DNA of 64,000 bases from Batillaria attramentaria (Eukaryota; Mollusca; Gastropoda; Batillariidae): positions 92,001-156,000 of the forward strand of contig JACVVK020000381.1 of assembly GCA_018292915.2 (NCBI GenBank), written 5' to 3'. Below are positions 1 to 11,743 of the stretch, piece after piece. The position numbers were made by a program, and so were the translations under genes. The stretch's first letter is position 1, and each line of letters begins with the position of its first letter. The notes under the pieces are model-generated. The model saw only the letters and a list, made by a program, of their open reading frames with translations, was not told where the DNA came from and did no database searches.

Positions 1-22
1 ACACACACACACACACACACAC
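1..22. repeat. (AC)n microsatellite
   Basis: Pure AC dinucleotide repeat at the window edge, so its full length is unknown. Bases 23-247 hold nothing I recognise. Confidence 0.95.
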
Positions 23-247
23 GATCATCGTTGTTTGCACATCTTGTCCTTAGCTCATAGGAACCCAAGAATGACGGCCCCCTGTCAACTGTATGATACA
101 ACTTGTTAAAAAGAACAAGCCACTGCACACCAGTAGTAGCCACTTCAAGCCACTATTGCGCAAGGCATGGACCTTCCCCGCTAGGCCGGAGACCTGCAGA
201 CTGCATACATAATAGGTGCTGTAGGTGCTCCTTCACGTCTCACTCTG

Positions 248-1058
248 GTGAACAACGATTCTGTCTTCATTGATGGTTGTGACATACCATTCCTGAAATC
301 CGTCAAGTATCTCGGTGTTACGATTGATCGGTCGCTTTCTATGCAGGATCAGATCACCAGTGTCTGCCGTGCCTGTTTTCTGGAACTCAGACGAATTGCA
401 TCAATCCAACCGTACCTTTCACAGAGAGCTTGTGTAAAATTAGTTACTGCTCTCATAACCTCACGCCTCGACTACTGTAACTCAGCAGTGGCTGGCCTTC
501 CAGCAGAACAGTTAGGCCGCCTTCAAAGAGTTCAGAACAGGGCTGCACGCTTAGTGCTGGGCAAACGGAAGCAAGAGCATGCAACACCGCTTCTGTGAGA
601 GCTCCATTGGCTTCCATTTCCGCCTTCAGTATAAAATTTCTGTTCTGGCCTTTCGTCATTTTGATGGCACCCTTCCACCATACCTTTCGGCTTCACTCGT
701 CACCTATCAACCGTCGCAAACCCTCCGGTCGTCGACGGCGAGGCTTCTCAAAATTCCCAAGCGCAACCTGAAATCCTTTGGCGAGTGCTCTTTCAGTTTT
801 GTCGCACCAAGCTTTTGGAATTCTCTGCCAGCATATCTGAGAAATGTGCCCACACTGTCTGTTTTTAAGAGCAATCTTAAAACGTTCCTCTTTTGTAAAA
901 CCTTCCAGTAATTTCCCGTGTCAGCAACTAGTCAGTTTCACCAGTGTATGTCTGTCCACTGTTTGTAAAATGTGCGTGAGTGTCGGTGAGTGGTTGGCGC
1001 ATTGAGTTTATTCCAAAGAAATGCGCCCTACAAATACCATTTATTATTATTATAATAG
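248..1058 (+). pseudogene. 3' end of a non-LTR retrotransposon (LINE), reverse transcriptase C-terminus
   Basis: The conceptual protein has the usual LINE thumb and post-RT signature: LGVTIDRSLSMQDQI, then SRLDYCNSAVAGLP, LQRVQNRAARLVLG, a broken ELHWLP block, and SFSFVAPSFWNSLP followed by a short C-terminus. The frame shifts at least twice around 590-640, so it is dead. After the stop near 909 come about 120 non-coding bases and a tail ending in (ATT)n at about 1043-1058, as in CR1/Jockey-like LINE 3' ends. It is 5'-truncated and lies in an intron upstream of the first visible acyl-CoA ligase exon. Clade assignment is only approximate. Confidence 0.8.
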
Positions 1059-1333
1059 TGGCTTGGAGTGGCTTCTAGTGATCTGAAGATTTCAAGTGAA
1101 AACACAATTTGTTGCATGGGCTTTTATGAGTTAGAAGTGTCTTTGCACAGTATGTACATGATTTGTGTCATAAGTTCAGTGTGCTAAGATTTCATTTCAT
1201 TAGGCTCTTTGTTTCAGTTTTGTAACTTCGCTCTCATGATTTTTTGGCTTGCTGCTTATCCAAGACTGAATTCCCCAAACTGCGTAAATGGTCATCTAAT
1301 ACAAGTCAGGTGGAACGGACTAATTGTTTTCAG

Positions 1334-1478
1334 ATTGTGAATGTGGAGACTTGTAAGCCGGTAAAGATGGGGGAGATGGGAGAGTACTGCGTAAAGGGGC
1401 CGCAGGTGATGAAAGGCTACCTCCACAACCAGGAGGCCACGGATGAGATGATCGACAAGGACGGCTGGCTGCACACAG
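1334..1478 (+). CDS. Acyl-CoA ligase exon (adenylation core)
   Basis: Acceptor TTTTCAG before 1334; donor GTACAC at 1479. It enters in phase 0 and leaves one base (phase 1). It carries [14 protein letters not shown] and DKDGWLHT. Confidence 0.92.
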
Positions 1479-2306
1479 GTACACAACACACCTTTAACGC
1501 CAGAGGGAAAGTGAACATGAGAGGCAGGAAATGTTTATGTGCATGTGTGCTTACAGTACGTCATTCAGCAATGCGTCCATAAAACTATTCTGCATTCTGC
1601 ACACACACACCCCAGTATCTGCAGGCGTTTGAGGTGTGCATGTGTGCGTGCGCGTGCGTGTGTGTGTATGTGTGTGTGTGTGAGCACCTTAAAATGTTTA
1701 TTTGAGTGTGTTTTGATACATTGTCAAATGTCTCTTGTATTTACCTGCCGTTGTAGTGGCGCCTGGAGCTTCTACCGAGGGACAGGTATCACATTCGAAT
1801 GAATTGTTGTATTGATCTGTAATCTGTCAGGTGACTTGGGGATACTTAGAGAGGACGGATTTGTGGTGATCGAGGATCGTCTGAAAGAGCTCATCAAGTA
1901 TAAGGGATTCCAGGTTGGTTTTCCATAGGCGCTGTTAGGCCATGTTTCGTTCTGTCTGGAGGTGGTTTTGGAGATCAGATAATTTAGATCAGGCCAGACG
2001 CAGTGTATCACTGAAGTCAAGCATGTTACCGGTGCTAGACATCTTAGGCTAAACTGAATTTTGACTTTATTTTAAAATGACTGAGGTCCTCAAGTGTTTG
2101 TTTCTCAGAGAGAGTGGCAATGCTGCAGTGGAGGTTTCATGCACTTGTTGTGTTTCTTCTAAAGGTTTACATCCAGGAGTATTTCTGTAAGACAGATGTA
2201 CTGGATAATGGAGAAAAACAAAACAAACCAGAACAACAACAACAAAACCAATCATTATATCCATCCTGAACGGAAAGAACATGTTCATGAAATGACAGGA
2301 CATTTG

Positions 2307-2369
<63 letters not shown>

Positions 2370-4216
2370 ATCGTCACACACTTACACACACACACACACA
2401 TACACGTATGCAGGCATGAACAGGCACACACATGCACGCACGCACGCATATGCAGGCATGAACAGGCACACACATGCACGCACGCACGCATATGCAGGCA
2501 TGAACGTACACACACGCACTTGCACGCATGCACGTATGCAGGCATGAACAGACACATGCGCGCGCGCGCACGCACACACACACACACACACACACACAAA
2601 TTTTGTGACCATCATCAAACTACATGTATATATAATGTCAGACATGATCGTAAGCTCCCATATTTCATCACTTTGTCTTGATGTTTTACGGCTGTTTGCG
2701 AAATATCTCCCTAAAGGTTCCCCCAGCGGAGTTGGAGGGTCTGCTCTTGACACATCCGGCTGTGCAGGACGTGGGCGTGATCGGAATTCCGGAGGAAGGG
2801 GTTGGAGAGTTACCACGAGCGTACATCGTACTGAAACCAAAAGCATCTGCATCTGCGGAGGATTTCATAAAGTTTGTTGAAGGTGGGTAGTTAATAATAA
2901 TAATAATTGATACTTACATATATATAGCGCTCTTTCTCACAGAGAGCTCACAGCGCTTTACAAGGAAAAGAAAAACATTGGAACAATACAGTCACATGTG
3001 AACAAAGCATATCACATAGATACAAACAATACAGTACACCTTCACAAAACACACAACATATCAACACTACAATCAGACAGGTGCCTGCAGGTACAGTGGG
3101 CGAATGGGTCCCTTCCACAGCGGGACATAAGCGGATTTAATGAAAGAATTTGTTAAAAAGATGGGTTTTTAAAGCAGTGCGGAAGGCCAAGTCAGTACTT
3201 GCTGAGCGGACAGATAAAGGAAGATAATTCCATACAGTCGGTGCTGCAGAAAAGAAAGACATTTCTCCAAAGGTTTTAGTGAAGGCACGTGGTTTGCAGA
3301 GTGTGAGAGTGTCCGATGATGAGCGAAGTGTTCTTGATAAGCAGATTACTTTATTATCCCTGTAATTTTGGCAAGACAGGTACTTTTTCTGAATTACTTC
3401 TTAGACAGATGTGATACTGTTTGGGCCTCTGCTCTCTGCCTGCAGGGTAACTGCATCAGGCGTATTAGCCTAAGTTCAGTTGAATTTTGTTCAGTTTAAG
3501 GCATGTCGTCACTTGTTAAAACTTCCTTACAATCTCCATTCCTTCTCTCTGAAGTCACCCAACATCATCGTTGAGACCTTTCTGATGTGTATCTCGCTTA
3601 AACTCTGTAGCAAACAGACTTTTCTAAGATTTCGGAACTGCACTGTCACGTGCAGAATCATAGTGTTGTGCTTGCATGTGAAAAAGCTTCTTTGCTCATT
3701 GTTGTTGTTTGTTTCTTTTTTTAGTCAAACCTCCTTTTATATCCATTGTGAATAGAGCTAAATGCTCAGAACTGGTCTCCAGAATAAAATCCCTCCGCAT
3801 TATGTCGGGAGCTTACTTTATTTCCGTCTCTTTCAATTTTAATAATAATAATAATTATGAATTGTACTTATATAGCGCAAAATTCTAACAAAGTGACTCA
3901 TTGTGACTTATTGACATCTCTGGTAATATGGATTAAATTTTCATGATCCTTGCTGCTGAATTTTTGCAATAGCTTGTAAATTTACATGGAGACATAACAT
4001 AAAATAAAAATAATTTGTCGCTTTCTTGAAAACCTGCGTGATGGTGAAATGCAGCCAAGTAAACTGTCTTTGTCCGCATCTGTTTTTCCCATAGACAATG
4101 CCGCACCATCAAAGAGGCTTCGCGGGGGTGTGGAGTTTGTCGAGGAGATCCCAAAAACAGCCAGTGGAAAAATTTTACGAAGAGTCCTCAAAGCCAAGGT
4201 TCTGCAGTCATCATAA
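1334..4216 (+). CDS. Acyl-CoA synthetase, 4-coumarate:CoA ligase/luciferase-like (C-terminal part, four exons)
   Basis: Four exons join in frame: 1334-1478, 1831-1913, 2717-2882 and 4095-4216 (stop TAA). All introns are GT-AG. The protein encodes the end of the large AMP-binding lobe ([26 protein letters not shown]), the hinge and A8-type core [20 protein letters not shown], and the C-terminal lobe with [11 protein letters not shown], where the lysine before ILRR is the catalytic lysine of ANL enzymes. Family members activate a carboxylate with ATP and then form the CoA thioester. The C-terminus ends VLQSS, so there is no SKL-type peroxisomal signal. The substrate cannot be told from this part. 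Earlier exons with the P-loop lie outside the window. It converges on PPP1R21. Confidence 0.93.
1590..1682. repeat. CA/TG-rich simple repeat in intron
   Basis: Short (CA)n followed by interrupted (TG)n with TGCG variants, within the first visible acyl-CoA ligase intron. Confidence 0.85.
1831..1913 (+). CDS. Acyl-CoA ligase exon (A8/hinge)
   Basis: Acceptor CTGTCAG, donor GTTGGT. It completes the HTGDLG motif across the junction and encodes [17 protein letters not shown], the hinge region of ANL enzymes. Confidence 0.92.
2312..2598. repeat. (CA)n array with a 44-bp higher-order unit
   Basis: A long pure (AC)n run is followed by about three copies of a unit containing GCAGGCATGAACAGGCACAC and then more CA. 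Long open frames here are only CV and HT dipeptide runs and are not genes. Confidence 0.9.
2717..2882 (+). CDS. Acyl-CoA ligase exon (C-terminal lobe)
   Basis: Acceptor CTAAAG, donor GTGGGT. It encodes [19 protein letters not shown] and the [19 protein letters not shown] segment typical of 4CL-like enzymes. Confidence 0.92.
2892..3475 (+). repeat. Dispersed repeat beginning (TAA)n and TATATAGCGC
   Basis: After a (TAA)n stretch the sequence has the block TTACATATATATAGCGCTCT and CACAGCGCTTTACAAGG, which resembles the 3' regions of interspersed repeats common in molluscs. A short relative starts at 3840 ((AAT)n then TTATATAGCGC). It lies in an intron of the acyl-CoA ligase, and the family is not identified. 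Confidence 0.5.
4095..4216 (+). CDS. Acyl-CoA ligase terminal exon
   Basis: Acceptor CCCATAG. It encodes the catalytic-lysine motif [17 protein letters not shown] and ends TCA TCA TAA. The 3' UTR starts at 4217 and its end is unknown. An AATAAA at about 8857 is one candidate poly(A) signal, but it lies far downstream. Confidence 0.92.
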
Positions 4217-4860
4217 GGACCACAGTGCTACTTCTTTTTAGCTTTTCTCATCTCCCTCCCCCCCCCCTCCCCTTTCCCACAGTGACTGCTGTGAGTGTTT
4301 TGCTGTAGTTTGTGTGTGAGGCCAGATGTTTGGTAAGGCATGCACACACACAAAAAAAGAATTAAATTAAAAACAGTAAAACAATGAAGAACATGTTACT
4401 CTTAGTACCTTACAATACCTAGAGTTTAGTTTATCAACATTATCTCTCTTTCCCAGTATGCAGTTCATCCATACAAGAGATAACATATACACAAACCCAC
4501 AACTATAAGCCATAAATCAAAATCAGTCTTTACTGAACTGCTGAGCAACAGATGTGCACTGCATAGATCATTTTGGTGGGTTTTTTTCAACACGTGTTGT
4601 TTTGTTTTTGTTTTGAAGCCTGGTAGTGGTGAGCCCAGAATATTCCACATCATTTTCAGCTCAAAAGAATTCAGCAGGACCAGGGTAAACTTGTTTTTAG
4701 CGGGTTTTTTTTTTTAATCTTTCGCAAAAATTTGCTTAAGACATCTTCATATCAAACCTAAACCATGTTGACTGTTACAGTTTGGTCGTGATGTGCACAT
4801 TAATGCAGTTCATATTTTAACATGTAGAACTGGTTTTACCTTTTACTTTAATTTGGACTT
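4217..4860 (+). other. Proximal 3' UTR of the acyl-CoA ligase gene
   Basis: Non-coding sequence after the stop, with pyrimidine tracts and no recognised gene. The transcript end is not evident. Confidence 0.5.
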
Positions 4861-4904
4861 CGTTGTTTCAATGACGGCAGCATATTGGGGAAGCCTCTTC
4901 CCCG

Positions 4905-5009
4905 AAGCTGCCTGAGATAAGTGTTTTGGGCAGACGTACGTCTGCCGTCTTTACGCTCAGGGCTTTTTGTTGAAACACACACACACACACACACACACAC
5001 ACTGACTGG

Positions 5010-5064
<55 letters not shown>

Positions 5065-5300
5065 ACTGGCATACACACACACACACACACATACACACAC
5101 ACACGCAGGCTGCCTGAGATAAGTGTTTTGGGTAGACCTACGTCCGCCGTCTTTACGCTCAGGGCTTTTTGTTGCACCACAACTATTGATTCAGTGGTCA
5201 CCGATTGTTACGTATTTTTACGCTCAGGGCTTTTTGTTGCACCACAACTATTGATTCAGTGGTCACCGATTGTTACGTATTTTTACGATGGTTTTAAGAA
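4905..5300. repeat. (CA)n arrays within a duplicated segment
   Basis: A block with CCTGAGATAAGTGTTTTGGG and TTTACGCTCAGGGCTTTTTG occurs at 4909-4970 and again at 5111-5175, with two (CA)n runs between. A 67-bp tail (GCACCACAACTATTGATTCA) is then repeated once more at 5217-5283. From 5300 to 6400 I see no supported gene; the 89-codon open frame at 5796-6065 has no recognisable domain. Confidence 0.85.
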
Positions 5301-6406
5301 TCAATGCAAAAGTTAGATTTTATTCTGAACAATCAATGCAATACCTAAGAAGTTAGATTTTATTCTGAACAATCAATGCAATACCTAAGAAGTTAGATTT
5401 TCATGAGCACCTCAATTAGGAAGGTGAATACTATGCAAAACTATTTTGTGTGATTTGTGGATTTGGCAGCAGTTCACTCATGTACATGAGAAGAAGGTAT
5501 CGAGTGTGCTATCTGCTTACCAAAAGACAGCCTTGAACGTTGCGAGTATTATACTCGCCAAAGCGGGTGGATGAAAATGCTGGTGAGTAAAATGTAAAAT
5601 TTACTCACCAGATGTAAGTGCGGTAAAACAAAGTTGATTTTTTAGCGTATAGCAGTGACGTGAAGTGAGGAATGAGTGATTTCTCTTGGTTACTTCCGAG
5701 TCAGAATTCAGCGAATCATTGTTCAAAGGTGTTCTTGTTTCTCCTGAGGTGGTAGAAGAATTTTCGAGGCTGAAGTTTGATGAAAGGCAGACAAGATGAA
5801 CTCTTCCATCTGCTGGCGTAACCCTTCACTGGTTGGCAGATCAGTACAGTTAAAGAATGCAGGGAATTTTCTGTTGACTTGTGACTTTTTAAACTTGGAA
5901 GTTTGGCCAGTAACTTTTCTAGTTAGTCAGAGACATACAATGTCTCCGAGTTGGGCTGGTGAAACTTTTGAGCCACTAGCCAAAGACGAGGTTGTACAAA
6001 TCAGACTTTCAGGGCTGAAAGACAAGATATCATGTGTTCCAAGCAAAACCTCATATCTGAAATAATGACCTTGGAAGAGCCAAAGTGTTGTACGGACAAA
6101 GCAAGATGCAGTAAAGTTTTTTACGCTCAGTTTCTCTGTCATTCCCAGTTGTAGTTGTAGTTACCTTTTTTAAAGTTTACACATTTGTTTTGCTGCTCAC
6201 ATTTTTAGAAACACCTTGCAATTGTACATTTACATTTGTTTTGTTTTTTTCATATTTGGAAGTATTGCACTTTTTAGAGTTACTGTTGTTTAATATTTCA
6301 ACCACAGGTCGTGATGAAGGAGGTCATTTCAGTTTCATCTTGTGATATGGTAATGATTATCACATGTACCAGGAGTTGGAGCCCCAGAACTAAAGCAACT
6401 GTACAT

Positions 6407-6525
6407 GAATTAATACCAGATGCTATTGTTAATACCAGATGCTATTGTTAATACCAGATGCTATTGTTAATACCAGATGCTATTGTTAATACCAGATGCT
6501 ATTGTTAATACCAGATGCTATTGCA
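6407..6525. repeat. 19-bp tandem repeat, six copies
   Basis: The unit TAATACCAGATGCTATTGT is repeated head to tail with almost no variation. Confidence 0.95.
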
Positions 6526-6701
6526 TGCACAAGACCTTTGTCATTTCATGTACATGGAGCTTATAAATCAGTTCTGAAATAGTTCTGCAAACGTGTTGTT
6601 TTTTGTTATTGTGTACTTTTATAACAATCATTTATATACATGTATGTATCTCAGTACAATCAATAGATTTTAACACACATATTCTTAGATGACTTTCCAG
6701 T

Positions 6702-6741
6702 ATTTTGTGTGTGTGTGTGTGTGTGTGTGGTGGTGGTGGTT
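6702..6741. repeat. (GT)n and (GGT)n microsatellite
   Basis: A GT dinucleotide run passing directly into GTG trinucleotides. Confidence 0.9.
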
Positions 6742-6851
6742 ATTTTAGATTTGTGAACTTTGTGTACATGTGGTCAGAGCAGACTGTTGTTGTTTATAGT
6801 GTTGTATGGTTTGGATTAACCGTGTCCATTAAAACCATATCACTTCCATTG

Positions 6852-7245
6852 TTCTGCCGGCCATGAACGTTAACCCCCACCCACCCACCCTCTGCCGGCC
6901 ATTAACGTTAACCCCCACCCACCCACCCTCTGCCGGCCATTAACGTTAACCCCCCAAACACCCACCCTCTGCCGGCCATTAACGTTAACCCCCACCCACC
7001 CACCCTCTGCCGGCCATTAACGTTAACCCCCACCCACCCACCCTCTGCGGCAATTAACGTTAACCCCTACCCATCCACCCTCTGCCGGCCATTAACGTTA
7101 ACCCCCACCAACCCACCCTCTGCCGGCCATTAACGTTAACCCCTACCCATCCACCCTCTGCCGGCCATTAACGTTAACCCCCACCCACCCACCCTCTGCC
7201 GGCCATTAACGTTAACCCCTACCCACCCACCCACCCTCTACTGGC
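6852..7245. repeat. 38-bp minisatellite with GCCGGC and GTTAACGTTAAC palindromes
   Basis: About ten copies of a unit that combines TCTGCCGGCCATTAACGTTA with a C-rich CCCACCCACCCACCC half. Variants differ by single substitutions in the C-rich part. Confidence 0.95.
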
Positions 7246-7345
7246 CATTACTCGTTTGCCATTGCCAGCGATCAGGGAAAAAGAAACTAAAGTGTTTTTA
7301 CTTAACATGCAATCAGCCTGAGCCTGAAGTTTTTCGTCTGTTGTA

Positions 7346-8168
7346 TGTGAGTCACATGACCCCTCTCCACTCCCTCCATCCCACCCCACCTTCTGAGTCA
7401 CATGACCCCTCTCCACCCTCCATCCCACCCCACCCTCTGAGTCACATGACCCCTCTCCACTCCCTCCATCCCACCCCACCTTCTGAGTCACATGACCCCT
7501 CTCCACCCTCCATCCCACCCCCCACCTTCTGAGTCACATGACCCCTCTCCACTCCCTCCATCCCACCCCACCTTCTGAGTCACATGACCCCTCTCCACCC
7601 CACCCCACCCTCTGAGTCACATGACCCCCTCTCCACTCCCTCCATCCCACCCCACCCTCTGAGTCACATGACCCCTCTCCACTCCCTCCATCCCACCCCA
7701 CCTTCTGAGTCACATGACCCCTCTCCACTCCCTCCATCCCACCCCACCTTCTGAGTCACATGACCCCTCTCCACTCCCTCCATCCCACCCCACCTTCTGA
7801 GTCACATGACCCCTCTCCACTCCCTCCATCCCACCCCACCCTCTGAGTCACATGACCCCTCTCCACTCCCTCCATCCCACCCCACCCTCTGAGTCACATG
7901 ACCCCTCTCCACTCCCTCCATCCCACCCCACCTTCTGAGTCACATGACCCCTCTCCACTCCCTCCATCCCACCCCACCTTCTGAGTCACATGACCCCTCT
8001 CCACTCCCTCCATCCCACCCCACCCTCTGAGTCACATGACCCCTCTCCACTCCCTCCATCCCACCCCACCCTCTGAGTCACATGACACCTCTCCACTCCC
8101 TCCATCCCACCCCACACTCTGAGTCACATGACACCTCTCCACTCCCTCCATCCCACCCCACCTTCTGA
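7346..8168. repeat. 46-bp minisatellite with TGAGTCACATGA in every unit
   Basis: About eighteen copies; a few units are 5 bp or so shorter. Each unit has a CT/CA-rich half (CCACTCCCTCCATCCCACCC) and the block TCTGAGTCACATGACC. Open frames inside it are by-products of the repeat. Confidence 0.95.
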
Positions 8169-8565
8169 GGAAAAGAAGTGCTCACAGAAGGTCTCTTCGC
8201 TCTAGCTTGGAACGCCTTGTCATGCTGAAGACCCACACCAAGTCCTTTGGACAAAGATCTTTTCAATACCAAGCCCCCTGTAATTTGGAATGTTCATACC
8301 CTGTGCATTCGTAATGCATCTAAATTGCTTGATTGTAAAGCCAAACTGAAACCCACCTTGTTCAGACTGTCCTCTGACTAGTTTACCATACATCTTCCGC
8401 TGTTCTGAGCCCACCTGCTGGTGGAGTGGCAGGTTGTGTGTGTTGTGCCAGTAGGTGTTGTGTACTTGGGATCTATCAGATTGTAATTGTGAAGCGCCTG
8501 GAGCCCACTCTGTGGAGACACTGTGCTATTCAAGAATGTTGTATTATTATTTATCATTAGTGCAT
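8169..8565 (+). pseudogene. LINE 3'-terminal fragment
   Basis: The conceptual translation gives KSFGQRSFQYQAP, a one-base frame break, then VIWNVHTLCIRNASKLLDCK and KPTLFRLSSD followed by a stop. This is the usual C-terminus of LINE ORF2 (GxRSFSYxAPxxWNxLPxxIR...). The trailing sequence GTGAAGCGCCTGGAGCCC and the (ATT)n tail at 8543-8560 mark the 3' end. Confidence 0.7.
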
Positions 8566-8851
8566 GTTTGTCGGTATGGTTTCTTTTGTAATGGTTAAAA
8601 AATATACAGTGAAAGAATGACATACACTTCAATAGGTGCGTAAGAATTTTGTACACTGCGGGGCAACGTTTCAGTAGTGGTGTAATACCGATATGAAAAC
8701 TTGGACAATAATTTATGTGTATGCTACTTAGTATGCCAGTTTTAAGGACACAATCATGAATGAAATTGTTGTGATTGCAGAGTTTTGTTTTAATCATTTT
8801 CACATCTACAAGTGTGCACGGTTTTGTGCTATAGATTTGTCTAAAACTTAT

Positions 8852-8862
8852 TGTCAATAAAG
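8852..8862 (+). promoter_or_regulatory. Candidate poly(A) signal AATAAA
   Basis: GTCAATAAAGATTG lies downstream of the acyl-CoA ligase stop and before the convergent PPP1R21 gene. It is 4.6 kb from the stop, so assignment is speculative. Confidence 0.3.
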
Positions 8863-9108
8863 ATTGATCGTAGACAATTATTATGGTCAATGTTCATCTC
8901 TCTCTCGATATAGTCACAACACGGAATACTTTTCAAATACAACACATATACGCGCCATTTACTTTCAAATGTTCTCAAACGACAACTGACAAACACAGAA
9001 CTGTACAAATGGCTGTCGTACTGTGAACATTCTATGCATTTACTCTATCACACTTTATCATTGTGTATCACGATCAACAAAGATTATTATCCGTATCCTT
9101 ATTTTTAC

Positions 9109-9180
9109 AAACATATCAGACATATGGCAAATTGTATGCCAAACATATCAGACATATGGCAAATTGTATGCCAAACATAC
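9109..9180. repeat. Short direct duplication (about 37 bp)
   Basis: The block CATATCAGACATATGGCAAA is present twice in succession. Apart from this, 8,880-9,405 shows no gene. Confidence 0.85.
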
Positions 9181-9407
9181 ACATTTTACTCTTCCCATTA
9201 AAAAAACAAAAACAAAAACCATAATTATACAATTCTTAAACGTACAAGCTCCTAACAAAGGACAAAATTTGACACAATGCATGCATGTACATGACACATT
9301 ATTTGAGAATGCTCTGGTTCTATTTGAAGTCTCACGCTATTCCAGTCAAGTATTCATGAACAGTGGCTACTCTATCCAAATGTACCCTCACTGAAATGCT
9401 TACCACA

Positions 9408-9835
9408 ACCGGCCCCCGTAATGTAGTGGTTAGGACTTAGGACCATGGACTTGGAGTCCCAGCCGAGGCAAGTGGAATTTTTCCTACCCAGGTTGGCTCC
9501 TACCCAGAGCGAGTGTGCTAAGGGCCCAATGGGGAGGCTGTTGCTAAACAGCCGAGACTCCCCCACTTTACAGGTGCCACTTTGGGGGTGCCTCCCTTCG
9601 CATGACACACCTCATGATGTGGACAATTACACGGCCGGTACCACAGGTGCCACTTTGGGGGTGCCTCCCTTCGCATGACACACCTCATGATGTGGACAAT
9701 TACACGGCCGGTACCACAGGTGCCACAGTTCATGGGCCTGGTTAACACCAGAATATTTTTGACAGGCAGTGTGGAAGGTGGCCCTGTCCAGCAGCCCTAA
9801 ACCACACGGACCCCCATAGCATCATCATACATGTA
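9408..9835 (+). mobile_element. tRNA-derived SINE-like repeat with an internal duplication
   Basis: It begins with an A-box-like stretch (GTAATGTAGTGGTTAGGACT), followed by a SINE-type body (CCCAGCCGAGGCAAGTGG, TTTTTCCTACCCAGG). A segment of about 75 bp containing GGTGCCACTTTGGGGGTGCC is tandemly duplicated at 9568-9720. It lies in the presumed 3' flank of PPP1R21. No cloverleaf is intact. Confidence 0.6.
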
Positions 9836-9949
9836 CCATCATCCTCATCTCATTATGCATAATAAAAATTGCCCTGGCTTCTGAGCCTTCCATGGACTCC
9901 ATCCATGACCTGGGAGGAACACCACTGGAGCTGGCGAAGAGTGGTTTTG

Positions 9950-10058
9950 TTGTTGTTTGGTTGGTTGTTTTTTGTTTGTTTGTTGTTGTTTTTTTGTTGT
10001 TGTTTTGTTTTGTTTTTTGTTTTTGTTTTTGTTTGTTTGTTTTTTTTTTGGGGGGGGA
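9950..10058. repeat. (TTTG)n / poly-T low-complexity tract
   Basis: Irregular T and TTG repeats ending in a G run. Long F/V-rich open frames here are artefacts. No gene is seen from 10,060 to 10,560. Confidence 0.9.
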
Positions 10059-10560
10059 ATGCTTAGCAAAGACATTCTGAAAGACCCTGCCAGAAAGTAC
10101 AGTTTTCCATCATCTGACCTACCACTAGTCTGCAGCAGCCAAACTATATCAACTGAACTGTAAATATTTAGCACACATTATCAAATTATTGCACAGTAAC
10201 AGCAAGACTGAACACACATTTCTCAGCACAACCAGACATATACTCTGTAAGCAAATTATATACAGATCAAAACATGTTTGTGAATCATCCAACGTTCAGT
10301 CATACGTACAGACACAAGTGGATGGTTGAACTACTAAACATGTACCCGGTACAACGTAATACTAGGTACTGTACCTTGCTGTCTCAATCCTCCGGTTTTC
10401 ACATTACACACAGGGGTAAACATGTATGATATAGGGCTGTGTGATCTGTCAGACATCAGCTGTAGACCGATCCATGTTCAAAATGTCCGATTACTGTTTT
10501 TTGGGTTTTTTTTTTAACAAAGGCAGACATAATTATGTCCTATGATTTCTGCACAACAGT

Positions 10561-10860
10561 AGTGGGATGAATGCGTCATAGGTAGTACGTTCGACTTCAC
10601 AGCTGTGCTACTGAACGGCCGTCATCACCGTCATGACAACGTAGCGTGGGTTCAAACCCAGGTTGAGCTTGTGATATGTGATACCGGTTTTTCCTGGCTA
10701 CCGGGCTGCTCATGGGGGGTTTCTCTCCGGATTGTCCAGCTTTCCTCCCCAAACAAAATTGAAAAGTAGTAAAAAAAAATTTTAAAGTCCTCTAGCCAGT
10801 AAGGACATTTGTCATAATTCCCACTGATAAGAAGCTGTGACAGGATGACGAACAACAATT
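10561..10860 (+). mobile_element. SINE-like repeat (degenerate)
   Basis: It has a B-box-like GTGGGTTCAAACCCAGG after an A-box-like head, then TACCGGTTTTTCCTGGCTAC, TTCTCTCCGGATTGTCCAGC and an A-rich segment. The organisation resembles the tRNA-derived SINEs elsewhere in the window but the sequence differs. Confidence 0.5.
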
Positions 10861-11296
10861 ATCATCACAATACAAGGTGACAGGTCTCCCAGATCATGTA
10901 ACAAACCCTTCATGACAAACTCTCATCACTATGGTACATCAATGTGTACTATCCAACTCTAATTTGTCACCTCAAACCAAGTCATGAAGATGTGTCCACT
11001 CAAAATGTGAAAAGCTGTCGTAATACATTGTGAATGCCGTTGTAACTTCAAGCCCAGTTAAACAGTCAAAACATACAAATGTGGAATTACCGAGTCACTC
11101 ACTACACTGGAAACACCAAACATGCACAAATCATTGTTTGTACAGTGTACATGAAATTCAAATAGCAACTTTTTCCTCATTGTCTTATTCATACCTGCAC
11201 ACATCAAGACTTTCCACGCATACCAAACAGTAAGCGAATAAAACAAACAGTTTGAAAAAAAAACAAAAAGTACATAAAATGCTACAATATCATCAA

Positions 11297-11590
11297 TACT
11301 TTCATGGCAAGAAGCTACAATGTCAACCTACAGCAGAGACATAATGAACAAAACAAAGGACAAGAAGAAGCTACAATGTCAACCTACAGCAGAGACATAA
11401 TGAACAAAACAAGGGACAACAAGAAGCTACAATGTCAACCTACAGCAGAGACATAATGAACAAAACAAGGGACAACAAGAAGCTACAATGTCAACCTACA
11501 GCAGAGACATAATGAACAAAACAAGGGACAACAAGAAGCTACAATGTCAACCTACAGCAGAGACATAATGAACAAAACAAGGGACAACAT
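11297..11590. repeat. About 57-bp minisatellite, five copies
   Basis: The unit contains AAGAAGCTACAATGTCAACC and CAGAGACATAATGAACAAAA. Units are almost identical. Confidence 0.95.
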
Positions 11591-11683
11591 ACTTTCTTGC
11601 ACCCATCACACACATTCTCTCTGCACAAATTTTCTTTCTCATTCTGTGGAAACAGGAGCATTCAGATTGCAGTAAGAACACGC

Positions 11684-11688
11684 TCTCG

Positions 11689-11741
<53 letters not shown>
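11684..11741. repeat. (CT)n-(CA)n microsatellite
   Basis: CTCTCT followed by a long CA run. A 47-bp direct duplication (CTGAATGTCCCACTAATTCC) lies further on, at 12086-12175. Confidence 0.9.

Positions 11742-11743
<2 letters not shown>

Noticed and set aside
2196..2852. Histidine/threonine- or cysteine/valine-rich proteins over CA repeats
   Set aside because: Translations of dinucleotide runs; present at every CA array in the window.
5796..6065. 89-codon open frame in the acyl-CoA ligase 3' region
   Set aside because: No domain, no splice context and no similarity to anything I know; consistent with chance.
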